A stretch of 55,918 nucleotides of DNA from Chara braunii. Its lineage: Eukaryota; Streptophyta; Charophyceae; Charales; Characeae. The notes below the pieces were generated by a model. That model saw nothing but the letters and a program-made list of their open reading frames with translations, ran no database searches and had not been told where the DNA came from. Made by a program: the position numbers and the translations under genes. The stretch spans positions 1,110,313 through 1,166,230 of the forward strand of contig BFEA01000191.1 in the NCBI GenBank assembly GCA_003427395.1, given 5' to 3'. Below are positions 20,789-30,418 of this stretch, piece after piece; the stretch's first letter is position 1; each line of letters opens with the position of its first letter.

Positions 20789-21596
20789 CCACCCTGGGCT
20801 CGGTCCCACCTGCACCTTTCCGTTGTAGGAGGCTTGTGACGAACTATCTTCTGTAATCGCGCGACTTCCAGCACGAGGATGTGTGGGGGAACGGGGGGGC
20901 TTTGATGAGTGACAGGGCGTAAGCAGGGATCGGTTGAGCAAGTTGCATGGATGCCCTCGCTTCTTTTTCGTTTTTGCTGGAGTTCGTCGGGCCGGTGCCG
21001 GGGAAGTCCCGCGCCGACGATTGAGTGACCGTGCCCTAGCGAGCGCGAGAAATACCGGTTGCCATAGCTTCTTTCTTGTTCTGCTGTGAGCACTAGGAAT
21101 TTTGGCGTGATTAGCGCGCGGGAATTTTCATTTTTTTTCAAATTCGAACTGATGTCGAGCCCCCGCAGGCTCTCGAAATTATTTTTCTTTCGGAATTTTC
21201 TTTTGCAATAAGGATTTAGACTAGGAATTTAGGCACCTTGCAATTTGGCTGCACGGCGCTTCTTGCTCGCACGCGCTGTGCCTCGACAGGGTCTGGGCTC
21301 TGATTTCCACCCGGGCCTTAATCCTGTGTGTAACTGTAGTTTTTGGCAGGCTCAGTCGCAACTGTAATCTTCTTGTTCTTGATGACCTTTGTGTTTCCTC
21401 CTTTCTCGCCTCGTCTTCGCATGCACACTCTCTTCCTCTGTTCTAAGTGGTTCCCACGTTTGCATGACCGGATCGATGCGCAGAGAGTGGCTCTGTCCCC
21501 CGCGCCGCGGCCTGGACATGCAGACGTAGGCACTTTCTCTCTTCTCTTTGTCATCACTTGTGGCTAATCCCGTATCCCTCGCGCAAACATGCATGC

Positions 21597-21603
21597 TATA
21601 AAT
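21597..21603 (+). promoter_or_regulatory. LTR-A TATA box (solo LTR B)
   Basis: TATAAAT after GCATGC and before TTCGCAA. The same arrangement is found on the minus strand in both LTRs of the main element. It lies upstream of the LTR ORF on the same strand. Confidence 0.6.
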
Positions 21604-22065
21604 TTCGCAAATGCGATTAGTTCCCTCTCTAAGAATCTTGAGGTTAGCGCGATCAGTGAGGGTCGGCTAACGAGCAAGTTTGGAAGGTGAGTGAGTATGA
21701 GAGTTGGGCGATCCGACGAGCTGGTGTCAGGTATGCGGGGTTGACATGCGGGGCCGCGACGGACTGTGGTGCACGGGCGAACCTGGCTTGCATGCTTGGA
21801 CCAAGCCGGTTGACAACTCTGTGTTGATACGCGGCGACGGACTGCCGATATCGTGGTGTTGATGCGAGGCGACGGACTGCCCGCAACGGAAAGGGAGAGA
21901 GAGAGAGAGGGAGGGGAGACGGATCGGGATGGTGTCTTTTCCTTTTGTTTCAACTTCTTCCAACCTTCCCGTATAAATTTTGGATTTCCGCCTTGGTCAA
22001 TTTTGTTGCGACAACTTCAAATTTTCTTGTGAATCATTTTGCACTTTGGTGTGCGTCATCATTTA

Positions 22066-22388
22066 ACAGCCATTTCGTCAAAACGCACATATTATTTTTT
22101 TGAACGAAATCAAAACTGATTTTTTTTGTCAAAATCCGATCGGAATTTTTTGCTCCTGGGGGTTTGGCGTTCTCTATGGTTGAGACCAGATACAAAAAAT
22201 AAAAATAAAAATAAAAAATAAAAAAATTGTATCTGGTCTCAACCATAGACCAGATACATGTAGGGGGTCCGGCGTTCTGGGAACGCCGGACCCTCATGAG
22301 CAAAACATTCCGACCGGATTTTGGCAAAAAAAATCAGTTTTGATTTCGTTCAAAAAATATAATATGTCCGTTTTGACGAAATGACTGT
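22066..22388. mobile_element. TIR element (MITE-like), 323 bp
   Basis: Ends are near-perfect inverted repeats of roughly 90 bp beginning ACAGYCATTTCGTCAAAACG and including TTTGAACGAAATCAAAACTG. Internally CTATGGTTGAGACCAGATAC and its reverse complement flank an A-rich loop, and GGCGTTC.GGAACGCC forms another hairpin. The flanks read TA on both sides, a possible target duplication. The same TIR type bounds 25320-26786. Confidence 0.85.
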
Positions 22389-22899
22389 TATTTGTTTCCC
22401 ACCCTATTAATCTTGCTTGGTTGACAGTCCGATGACTGCTTGTACTTTTCATTCTCTGTTTCGACGTGATTGCCCTTCTCAACTTCTTGCAAGATCGGTG
22501 TTTTCTGTTTGAATGCATGTTGTCTTTTCTTTCGATCTAAGATACGCACTCTTGTCAATTCCTCACCGTCGCTAAATCTGAATGAGTCTGAGGGGAATTT
22601 CGTTGTTTTGATGAACGCATGAGTGAGAACTTGAAGTGTAATGGGAGAGCAGATATGTGGGTGCAGAAGTCGTGATTGCACGGACCCGTGATTGGTTGTT
22701 CGCGATTGACTATTCGGGAGGGACTGAGGGGTCGCGCACGACATGCGCCTTACAAAGGTGAAGGGCAGTGATGATGGGTACTAGAAAGTGACGAAATTTA
22801 AAGTAAGCTAACCTAGATCGTATCTTCTGATCGGCCATCGTTTGCGCCCACTCCTGCTCCTTCGGAACCAGCCCCTCACTTTGTCGAGAGCAGATCCTG

Positions 22900-23530
22900 T
22901 GCATGCACGTGTAAGCCCGACCGAAAGGGACGGTGCCTACACGCGTGTCTGCAAGATCTGCGCGCGGGCCATAACGGCGTTTTCGCCGGATTGACATGAT
23001 GTTTCGCATTACATACCGAGAAAGTTTGCGGAACCCCGAATATTGGAAATATTGGGAACGAAAGAACGCGATCTTCCTCGCTCAGCCCCGTCCCGATCCT
23101 CCGAGATTCCCTTACCAACGAGGAGACGAACGTCTGTGCGACTGGGATATAGGGAGGGCATTGGACGCTGTTCCTTAGACAACCCAATTCCCCGAGTCCC
23201 ACACAAGCCACGTCTTCTCCGAACCTGGGGTCGTCGTCCTAATAACTCACTACCCACTGTACCGAGTGGTGCTTCCCTTCCATTACCTCACCGTCATCCC
23301 GTGGCAGGCGATCGCTCCCTATTGGCCTCGAACCCCTTGTTCTGAGTACCAGCGAGACAACAAGTACCGAGCCTCGAGGTTCGTTCGCCGAACCCGAACG
23401 AAGTCTGAACGACGAGCACACAACCTCCAGCTAAGACCTTCATCCTCTGACTCCTAAGTTTGTAGCAATCGACGACTACAGTTGATCAGACAATGCGATA
23501 CCCATAGCGTGTACCCCGTCCATCAGATCC
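22900..23530 (+). pseudogene. LTR-A ORF, copy B
   Basis: Longest plus-oriented copy of the LTR ORF. Recognisable order: FRITYRESLRNPEYWKYW, FLAQPRPDPPRFPY, then after a frameshift VVVLITHYPLYRVVLP, LTVIPWQAIAPYWP, CSEY, RRTRTKSERRAH, LRPSSSDS and SVYPVHQI. The counterpart landmarks in copies C and D are RECLRDxxFREYW, CLxAQxRxxxPEFPY, IIIxGTEFPPY, LTIVPWLAIAPYWP, CSEC, RRTRSEEERRAH and SVPTVHQI. The frame is broken at least twice. It lies downstream of the TATA box at 21597 on the same strand. No known domain; the Trp, Pro and Cys-rich core looks like a folded domain rather than low complexity. Confidence 0.65.
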
Positions 23531-24135
23531 GCAACCGACCGCAAAGGCGAAACTAGAGGGGATGGTAATTCCCATCTCTCAGGCCTAAGGCATACGAAAC
23601 ATGCTTGAGATCGACGACAGGGGCAATGCCGTGGGGGACTCTGTTTGAGAATGCAAGAGTATTTAGATCTGTTAGCAACGTGATTACGCAGGAGCTCTTA
23701 TCCCTGGGATACACTGCGCAGGTCATCTGCCTTATGCCGCCCGACCTTTGCAGCTTTCCTTTCTTTACACTAAGACTAAGAGGCGGTCTATTCACTCGAG
23801 AAGCCTGAAAAGCCGCGTGCGGCCCGCACTTGCCCTCTTGCACTTTTACCCCCGAAACTTGTCACAGGAGATCTCAGTTCTATCCTGGGACTCCACCCCC
23901 ACTTTCCTAAAATCCTTGGCACACCCCCTTGTTTTCGCACTTTCGGGCCCCCATCCCACTCCGATCAGGAAGTCGCGCTGGGCGTGAGGTTGGGCGTCAC
24001 AGGCTACCACGGAGCAACTGGCGGGCGTCTAGGGACCATCTATTGTGTCAATCCATGGTCCTTAGGCCCCCGCAGTTCTTTTCGTGGTAGCCTCCTACAA
24101 CGAAAATGCGCAGGTGGGACCGAGCCCCGGGTTGA

Positions 24136-24350
24136 ATTGTGGGGTCCCCGGCCTAGCCCTGAATTTGGTAATATGAAATTGATTCTTGTCAAGAAACAAA
24201 AGCGAAAAGAAGAAAAAAAAAACGAAACAAGAAAGTTTGCAAAATAGGCAGGTGGATGGTCGTTGTTGGGGGAGGGGGCAGGAGGTGAGGTGCGGGGATT
24301 GGCCTAGTTGGCATGCTCTCTGATGCCACCGAGTAACCCATGGCTAATGC
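24136..24350. repeat. Short dispersed repeat and SINE-like left flank of the main element
   Basis: GGTTGAATTGTGGGGTCCCC at 24133 recurs with one change near 19217, both followed by an A-rich tail. GATTGGCCTAGTTGGCATG near 24295, an A-box-like word, recurs as GATTCGCCCAGTTGGCATG near 39025; see the interrupted repeat there. Confidence 0.5.
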
Positions 24351-24579
24351 TGTGACGATGAACCTCATGCCCGACGCGACTTCCTGATCAGAGTGTGAGT
24401 GGGCTTGGAAGTGCGAAAAGGGGTGTGCCAAGGATTTTAGGAAAGTGGGGATGGAGTCCTAGGTTGGAACTAAGATCTCTTGTGGCAAGCTGCGGGATAC
24501 GAATGCAAGAGGGTAGGCGCAGGTTGGAGTCTTGTTTTGTGCTTCGGGAAGCAGGGCTACCACCTCCGTTGGTTCCGCC

Positions 24580-25319
24580 GCCCGGGTGGGGGTCGTATCT
24601 GTTGCACCATCGGGACGCTATGGCTATCTCGTTGGCTCGTCACCTGTCAGCGTCGAACGTCGCAAGTCTCCGAGTCTGACGCGGCTGGCCTCAATCGAAG
24701 GTTGTGCGCCCGTCGTTCTTCCTCTGAGCGAGTTCGTCGGATTAAGCCAGAGGCTCGGTACCCGTGGTCCCGCAAACACTCCGAGCACTGGGGTTGGGCC
24801 CAGTAGGGAGCGATTGTGAGTCAAGGGACGATGGTTAGGGAGTGATAGGGTAGGATGTGGTGATAGGGAGGGAATTCGGTCCCAAAGATAATAATCCCGG
24901 GATTCGTGACAACGTGACACGTGTATGGGCTAGAATAATTGGGGAGATGGGGGATGCGCCCCAGGGCCTGGTCGAGGTTCCACGTTAAGTAGGGGAATTC
25001 TGGAAGCTTCGCCCTGGCTTGTGCATACAAACAAGAGTGCTCCCAATATTCCCGAAAGTTCCAATCCCTCAAGCACTCGCAGTCAGTGAGACGAAAGGGA
25101 ACGTCGAAATTCATGCTGCAAGTCGGGGTGGAGAACCAGCCATTTGGGAAGTTGGTCGAGTTCAGGTTTGGCAGACACACGTGTAGGCAGTGACCGTCTT
25201 TGGTCGAGCCTACAAGTGCATGCACGGGACCTGTCCCTCGATCAGATGGGTGAAGGTCAGCGGTTCGCGGGATGAATCGTCCTATAGTGAGGCGATCACC
25301 TGATCGTCTAGCATGATGA
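24580..25319 (-). pseudogene. LTR-A ORF, copy C
   Basis: Best-preserved N-terminal two thirds of the LTR ORF, open from 25319 to about 24821. Order: SGDRLT, DRGTGPVHA, LNSTNFPNGWFSTPTCSMNF, CECLRDWNFREYWEHSC, PEFPYLTW, IPHLPNYSSPYTCHVV, GIIIFGTEFPPY, LPYHSLTIVP. There a TGA replaces the Trp codon kept in copy D (IVPWLAIAPYW); the reading then continues with APYW, CSECLRDHGY, RRTRSEEERRAH and LRLRP. The true start is uncertain because a TIR element is inserted at the N-terminal side. About 240 residues in total. It sits between the LTR TATA box and the LTR end on the element's coding strand, so it would be in the leader of the element transcript. Function unknown. Confidence 0.7.
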
Positions 25320-26786
25320 ACAACCATTTTGTCAAAATGAGCATATTATATTTTTTGAACGAAATTAATAATTGAGTTTTTGGGCCGAAATCCGGTCCAA
25401 TTTTTTTGCTCCTGGGGGTCTGGCGTTCCTAGAACCCCGGACCCCCTACAACACAGGATTCGTGAAAACCCAACAAAACCACAAAACCACGAAACCCAAC
25501 ATTTTGTATAGAGTGAAAAAGTAGAAGTCAAACTTCTATTTCTGAAAAAAAAAAAAACATTTTCGACCACTTTCCAAGAGCCAAAGCAAAACATCAAACA
25601 AACAGTCGAGCGATCCTCAAGATATGGAGGAAAACTCTTTCTTACAAAGATCCTGTTATAGGACTACAAGTCATTTTAAATAGACTTGCAGAAAAGCAGA
25701 GCTCCAATAGAACAAACTCGAAAGTTGTAAAAAAATCAGTTTTAGTGAATTCATACATATAGGAATATATGCCGTTTTCAACATTTATAGACTCTATAAA
25801 GCTAGGCTACCAGCCGGGCCGCCCGGGTCCCGGCTGGCCAGCCCATGCAAGGACAAAGGAAGGTCCCAACAAAAAAATAAAATAAAAATAAAAAAAATCG
25901 AAAAAATCCGAACAAAAACTATGTTATGCAGAAAAATAAATTGAACAACTTTTGCCTTAGGGTCACATCGAAATTCTTTACCAAATTTGAAATAAAAATT
26001 TAAATTTAGAAATAATTTATTATTTTTATTCTTTATGGCCCGACCGGGCAAGTGACCCCGGGCCACTCTGGTAGCCTAGCTATAAAGCAATTTTGAAGTT
26101 AACAGTACAATCTTTATCAAAAAATATATGTTATGTAAAATAATAACGCAAACAACTTTTGTTTCAGAGACATCTTCAAATTCTTAGTCAAACGTAAGTT
26201 AAAAATAAAAACAAATGAAAGAAATAAAAATAAAAATAACATTTTAAAAAAAGGACGTTTGTCCACAATGGGAGAATATGCTATAGCGAACGTATTAATA
26301 AACAAGATAACACGTTCGCACGTTCGCCAAACCCTCGAACATGTTCGTCGTGATACACAACTTATAAGACTATACACATGACCTTTTGAGATAATAAAAA
26401 ACAAGGATATTTCAATTTATAAATAAACGATGCTCCACCTAATAATGATTTACTGTGAAAATTTTCGATTTTTTCCTCGCCACTTCCAGTGGTTCTAAAA
26501 AAATATATTTTTATTCTTTTTTTGTGTTTTTTTTTACTTTGCAAAGAATCTTGCTCCTGTATAAAGCCTAAAAACCGTACTCTCATAATCCTAAATAAAT
26601 TTTGTTCAAACCCAACATTTTTTTTGTTGGGTTTTTATGAATCCTATGTTCTACATGTATCTAGTCTCAAGCTGCGACTAGATACATCTAGGGGGTCCAA
26701 CGCTCTTGGACCGGATTTCGACCCAAAAAACTCAATTTTAATTTCGTTCAAACAATATAATATGTCCGTTTTGACGAAATGGTTGT
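25320..26786. mobile_element. TIR element, 1.47 kb, inserted in the left LTR
   Basis: Ends ACAACCATTTTGTCAAAATG and, reversed, ACAACCATTTCGTCAAAACG; the inverted repeats go on for about 90 bp (GAACGAAATTA, GTTTTTTGGG, GAAATCCGGTCC). The interior is very AT-rich and has no transposase that I can see. The empty site is preserved in the right LTR near 37470-37485 (CTAGCATGCTTGTC). I could not define a clean target duplication. Same TIR family as 22066-22388. Confidence 0.82.
25801..26080. mobile_element. 280-bp MITE with TATAAA target duplication
   Basis: Terminal inverted repeats GCTAGGCTACCAG and CTGGTAGCCTAGC are exact over 13 bp with imperfect GC-rich extensions. TATAAA is present on both sides (25795-25800 and 26081-26086). 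It is nested in the 1.47-kb TIR element. The interior is A-rich and non-coding. Confidence 0.85.
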
Positions 26787-27165
26787 AGCTTGTCTAATTC
26801 ATATACATACGGAATCACACCCAACATCCACGCATCTAGCTTACATACAAACACCAACAAAAGAAATCTAGGAATGCAACAATTCCTTGCCAACAGCCCG
26901 GAGGTCACGCAAGACTCGATCGCAGGTGACCCACCAATCAGATTTGCAGATTCAAAAGGAGAAGGGGAGTGAGGGGGGGGGGGGGCAACCATACATCAAT
27001 CTCTAAGAAGAGACAAAGGAAAAATCCGAGATGCAAATCCAGAAAGGAAAAGGGGGACCCACGCTGTATATCAAAATTGTTTGGAAGAATAGAAGAAGAA
27101 CCAAAATAACTCAAGGGAATAAAAGAAGAACCTCACCACACTCCTCCCGTCCGTTTCTCTCTCAC

Positions 27166-27245
<80 letters not shown>

Positions 27246-27259
27246 CCCCCCTCTCTCTT
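27166..27259. repeat. CT microsatellite in left LTR
   Basis: (CT)n with one GT interruption, at the same LTR position as the longer run at 37836-37972. Confidence 0.95.
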
Positions 27260-27523
27260 TCTCTCTCTTCACAACATCCCGATGTGGGCAGTCCGTCGCC
27301 TCGTACCCACGTAGACTTGTCACCCCGCTTGATCCGAGCATGCAAGCTAGGTTCGCCCGTGCGCCAGAGTCCGTCGCGGCCTCATGCCAACCCCGCATGC
27401 CCAGCATCAGCGCGTCGGATCGCCCAACTCTCTACTCACCTTCCAACGCTTGCTCGTTAGTCGATGCTCTCGACCACGCTAACTCCCGAAATTCTTAGAG
27501 AGCGACTTAATCGCGCTTGGGAG

Positions 27524-27530
27524 ATTTATA
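27524..27530 (-). promoter_or_regulatory. LTR-A TATA box (left LTR)
   Basis: TATAAAT on the minus strand with GCATGC just upstream of it, conserved in five LTR-A copies. Confidence 0.6.
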
Positions 27531-28238
27531 GCATGCACGCTTAAGCGAGATACTCGGGGTTGTGTCAGAGTGACAAAAAAAGGAGGAAGGAAGGAAGTGC
27601 CTACGTCTGCATGGCCGGACCGCGGTGTGGGGGACGTAGCCTCACTCCACACATCGATCCGGTCATGCAAGCGTTCAAGCCAATAGGACAGAGGAAGAAG
27701 TACGTGCGCATAAGGACGCCACATAGATATCAAGAACGAAAGGATTACAACTGCAATTATGCCCGCCAAAACAAAAGTTACAGTTAGTTCCACACAAGGA
27801 TTAAGGTGCGGAAAAGTCAGAACACAGATCCTGATGCGGCAAACTGTGTGCAAGCAAGAAGCGTTGTTCAACAGAAATTGAGACGCACCTAAATTTCTAA
27901 TCTATATCCTAATTGCAAAAAGAAATTTCAAACGAGGCGAATTCCGAGAGCCCACGGGGGCTCAACATCAGTTGAAAATTAAAAAAGATTTTCCCACGCG
28001 AAGATCACGCCAAAATTCTCATTTCCCACAGCAGAACAAGAAAGAAGCTATAACAACAGTTATCTTTTGCGCTCGCTATGGCGCAATCAGCTACCAACCG
28101 TCACAAGATTACCCCGGCCTCGATTCCAAAAAACGAGAAAAGCAAGGCACCCATGTAATCCAGCGGGCCCTTCCCGACTCAATCCCCGAAGTAGCCTTGC
28201 GTAGGAAATCGCGTGGTTGCAGAAAACAGTTCGTCACA

Positions 28239-28991
28239 TAAGTGATGCCCAGGGGGTTCCAATCTTGAGCAAGCTCCTGCTTGCTCACCCACTCATCCGT
28301 CGATCTCGTGGGAAAATACCAGCAATCGACGCGGAGTTGACGCGTGCCACTTACTGTAAGATGAGAGTGTGGAAGTCGTCCAGGTGGCACCCGCGAACTC
28401 CGATCTTAGAGATTGTCGGGGAAGGATAGCCTGATGACAGGCGGGGGAGGAGGAGGGTCAACTTGCGGGAGGGGTGGCAAAAAGCGACGGAGCTGCCGAT
28501 CTCCAGCAGGGAGTCGGGTGTAGTGGACAGTGCGATGGATGCGAGGGAAACAATGATGTTGATGAGGGAGCGAGGTGAGGTAATCAAGATACAGGGTACA
28601 GAGGGTGCGGGGAATCACGAAACGAAAATTCTCATATTCTTCACACGCAGGGATGGTACCCGCGATTATGTAGTAGACCTCTATATTATTATATTCTTGT
28701 CATGCCGCACTTACGAGAAGGATGTGGAGGGGAAAATAAGTTACGATTGAGCGAGTGGTGGTGTGCGGAAAAACGGTGGCGATGAGGCAGGTAGAGTAGA
28801 GTTGTTGGAAGAGGGCAGGGGGGAAAGGATGCCAGTTAGAGGGGAATGGAGGGCGGCCCGCGAGCTGATGGAGGGTGCAGTAATCAAGGGGACGATGGGA
28901 TAACGACCGGGGACGAAGCCTGAGCGCCCGCATCTCCACGTATGTGAACGGTGTGCCGTGGTGGTGGAAAGGATTGAGCCGACGAAGAAAT
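28239..28991. other. 3-prime region between ORF-Y and the 3-prime LTR
   Basis: It starts at the LTR end with GATGCCCAGGGGGTTCCAAT, which recurs at 53541 after another LTR-A end. The remainder aligns with 2780-3248 and 53700-54200. Both strands are partly open (plus: MDAREtMMLM, RRDGTRDY; minus: LSHRPLDY, RRFLPPLP). The polypurine tract would be expected next to 28238 on the minus strand, but the sequence there is not purine-rich. Confidence 0.5.
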
Positions 28992-29934
28992 TCATCTACG
29001 ACGTCTGCTTTTAGATCCCTCCGCGATGTTGACGCCATCTCCTCCGGGTTCTTTCTGCGGTGGCTCTGAATTGTGCGCCGGATCGCCTTGTAGTAGCCGC
29101 GCGGTTGGTTCATCCGACGCTTCCACCGACCGCTTTCCTTCTGCCCTTTCCCGCCTCTTCTGAGCTTCGGTTTCGTCTTCCTCCTCACTCCGTCCGTTGG
29201 AACTATCCGATCCGCCCGACTCACTTTCTTCCAGCTCGCCCTCCTCAAACTCGTGGTAATCGGGGTCGTCAGATTTTGCCCCTGAGTTTTCTTCTTCTTC
29301 TTTGCTCGCCTCCTCTCTCTCTTCCTCCTCTTCATCTACCTCTTCTTCTGCTTCCACCCTTCGACTGATCGGATCCCACAAGGTGAGATCGGTCACATCA
29401 ATGACCAGATGGTGGCCCGAGGAGGGGTAGTAGGAGTTGTCTCAGTCGAGCTCCTGACATGTGGACCACAACAGATGTGGTACCAGCGTACGGGTAAGGA
29501 CTGCCGGTGTGGTCCGCTCGTCACAGCGTGACAAGTTATCCAGGAGGTATATCGTCCATGAGCTGCGCCAGAAACACAAGGATCTCGCTTGTGATTGGCT
29601 CCAAATGGCCGTCCCTCACCTTTCCAAACTGAATCCCCAATGACTCTCCTTCCATGTCCATTCTCCACGCTTGAATTATGAACAACTTCACGTCATCATC
29701 GGGGACTTCGTCCTCTTCGTCCTTATCGGCCGGTTCCACCCAATGGAACACCACTTCGAGAAGGCAGAAGTTGAGCGCGACGTACACGTTCCACCACTCC
29801 GCCCACTTGGCGGCGTCAAGGATCGACACGTCCAATTGTCTGATCCGAAAAGAGAGAGGGACGTCCATAGTGGACTGCCAAAAGGTAGGGAGATCAGAGG
29901 GAAGCCCAAAGGTCGAGAGGCAGTGCCGGTTCAT
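28992..29934 (-). pseudogene. ORF-Y of the main element
   Basis: Starts at ATG 29932-29934. The upstream ORF-X frame, although broken inside, ends in PFTPPQ and a TGA overlapping this ATG as ATGA, as in element 1. The N-terminal part (29934-29536) is open: LSTFGLPS, LPTFWQS, PLSFRI, LDVSILDAAKWAEWW, VFHWVEPADKDEEDEVPDDD, LFIIQAWR, GIQFGKVRDGHLEPIT, LAQLMDDIP. Then come stops and a frameshift, after which the C-terminal frame (29396-28992) gives DVTDLTLWDP followed by Glu/Ser-rich sequence and a short basic end. The third copy at 54369-55140 links the two halves. No known family recognised. Confidence 0.7.
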
Positions 29935-30100
29935 TGAGGCGGCGTGAAGGGAAGAAGCTATGGGATGATGACGAGTCCGGCGTAGTGAGAGAGAGTCTGA
30001 GCTGGCTCAGGTCGATGTCATTGGTGGAGTCGATCCGATCGCCTGGACGAGCTAACAGCTAGACCCACGCATCCGTGAGGTCCCGTGCCCTGAGTCGCAG

Positions 30101-30418
30101 CTATCGGAGGGTGCCTGTATGAATGAATGGATGCAACGCCGAAACGTCGCCGGTGAAGGTGACGGTCACTGTCACGTGGCTGACGCCTGGTGGAGACAGC
30201 CGCGCGAAAGCCGACACTTCGGCCAACACCCACGTTCGATCGCTGGTCCGTGCAAAATGAAATTCCACTGCCACGTGGATGGCCGCCGTACTGAAGAAAG
30301 GTACGAAACGAAGCAGATCGGGACTCAAACGTGGACGATGTACCTGCCAGATCGAAAAAATATGTCCCCCAGGTCTCATTAGACGTTCGCTAATGACCTG
30401 CTCAGTAGAAAGGCTCAT
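30101..30418 (-). pseudogene. ORF-X of the main element (C-terminally truncated by a stop)
   Basis: The ATG (30416-30418) overlaps the integrase TGA (30415-30417) as ATGA, exactly as in element 1. The 105-residue frame shows MSLSTEQV, GHIFSIWQVHRPRLSPDLLR, FFSTAAIHVAVEF, LSPPGVSHVTVTV and a stop after HTGTLR. Element 1 runs on here, and reading past the stop in this copy also gives DIDLSQLR near 30020, matching DIDVGRLR, so the stop is a mutation. The ORF lies between integrase and ORF-Y. Function unknown; no membrane segment or known motif. Confidence 0.7.

Larger units (their letters stand above)
20835..24001 (-). mobile_element. LTR-A solo LTR (copy B)
   Basis: Spans TGTGACG at 20835 to CGTCACA ending 24001 and aligns in reverse with the whole LTR of the main element. 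GGCT is found directly before it (20831-20834) and after it (24002-24005), a four-base target duplication. The intact partner arm of the foldback element has a single GGCT at this point, which shows the empty site. No internal coding region is present, so it arose by LTR-LTR recombination or is otherwise solo. It carries a TIR element at 22066-22388 and LTR ORF copy B. Confidence 0.85.
20789..24135. mobile_element. Foldback (hairpin) element split by a solo LTR
   Basis: Left arm 20789-20834 (GGGCTCGGTCCCACCTGC, then CGTTGTAGGAGGCT) matches in reverse complement the right arm at about 24088-24130 (AGCCTCCTACAACG, then GCAGGTGGGACCGAGCCC). The stem continues in 24002-24030 and 24050-24090 (GGGACCAT with ATGGTCC). 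Without the LTR the element would be about 170 bp with a near-continuous stem of some 75 bp. Confidence 0.75.
24351..28238 (-). repeat. 3-prime LTR (LTR-A) of the main element, interrupted
   Basis: Begins TGTGACGATG and ends CGTCACA at 28232-28238 as read on the plus strand. It contains the terminal block (GTGTGCCAAGGATTTTAGG), LTR ORF copy C, a TIR element (25320-26786), a CT microsatellite, the TATA block and the distal block (GCCCTTCCCGACTC). The right LTR reads straight through at 37478 where the TIR element lies in this one. Confidence 0.88.

Noticed and set aside
20524-21141. 205-codon minus-strand ORF
   Set aside because: Crosses the junction of the foldback element and the solo LTR, so it is a composite of unrelated repeats.
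27031-27498. Long Ser-Leu and Arg-Glu repeat ORFs at the CT microsatellites (also 37107-38160, 40058-40935, 49541-50083)
   Set aside because: Translations of dinucleotide repeats; all frames are open without selection.
28239-28265. Polypurine tract of the main element
   Set aside because: The minus strand before the 3-prime LTR reads GGAACCCCCTGGGCATC and is not purine-rich.
30101-30418. ORF-X as an envelope-like protein
   Set aside because: Its position after integrase fits, but no signal peptide, membrane span or glycosylation-rich region is seen.
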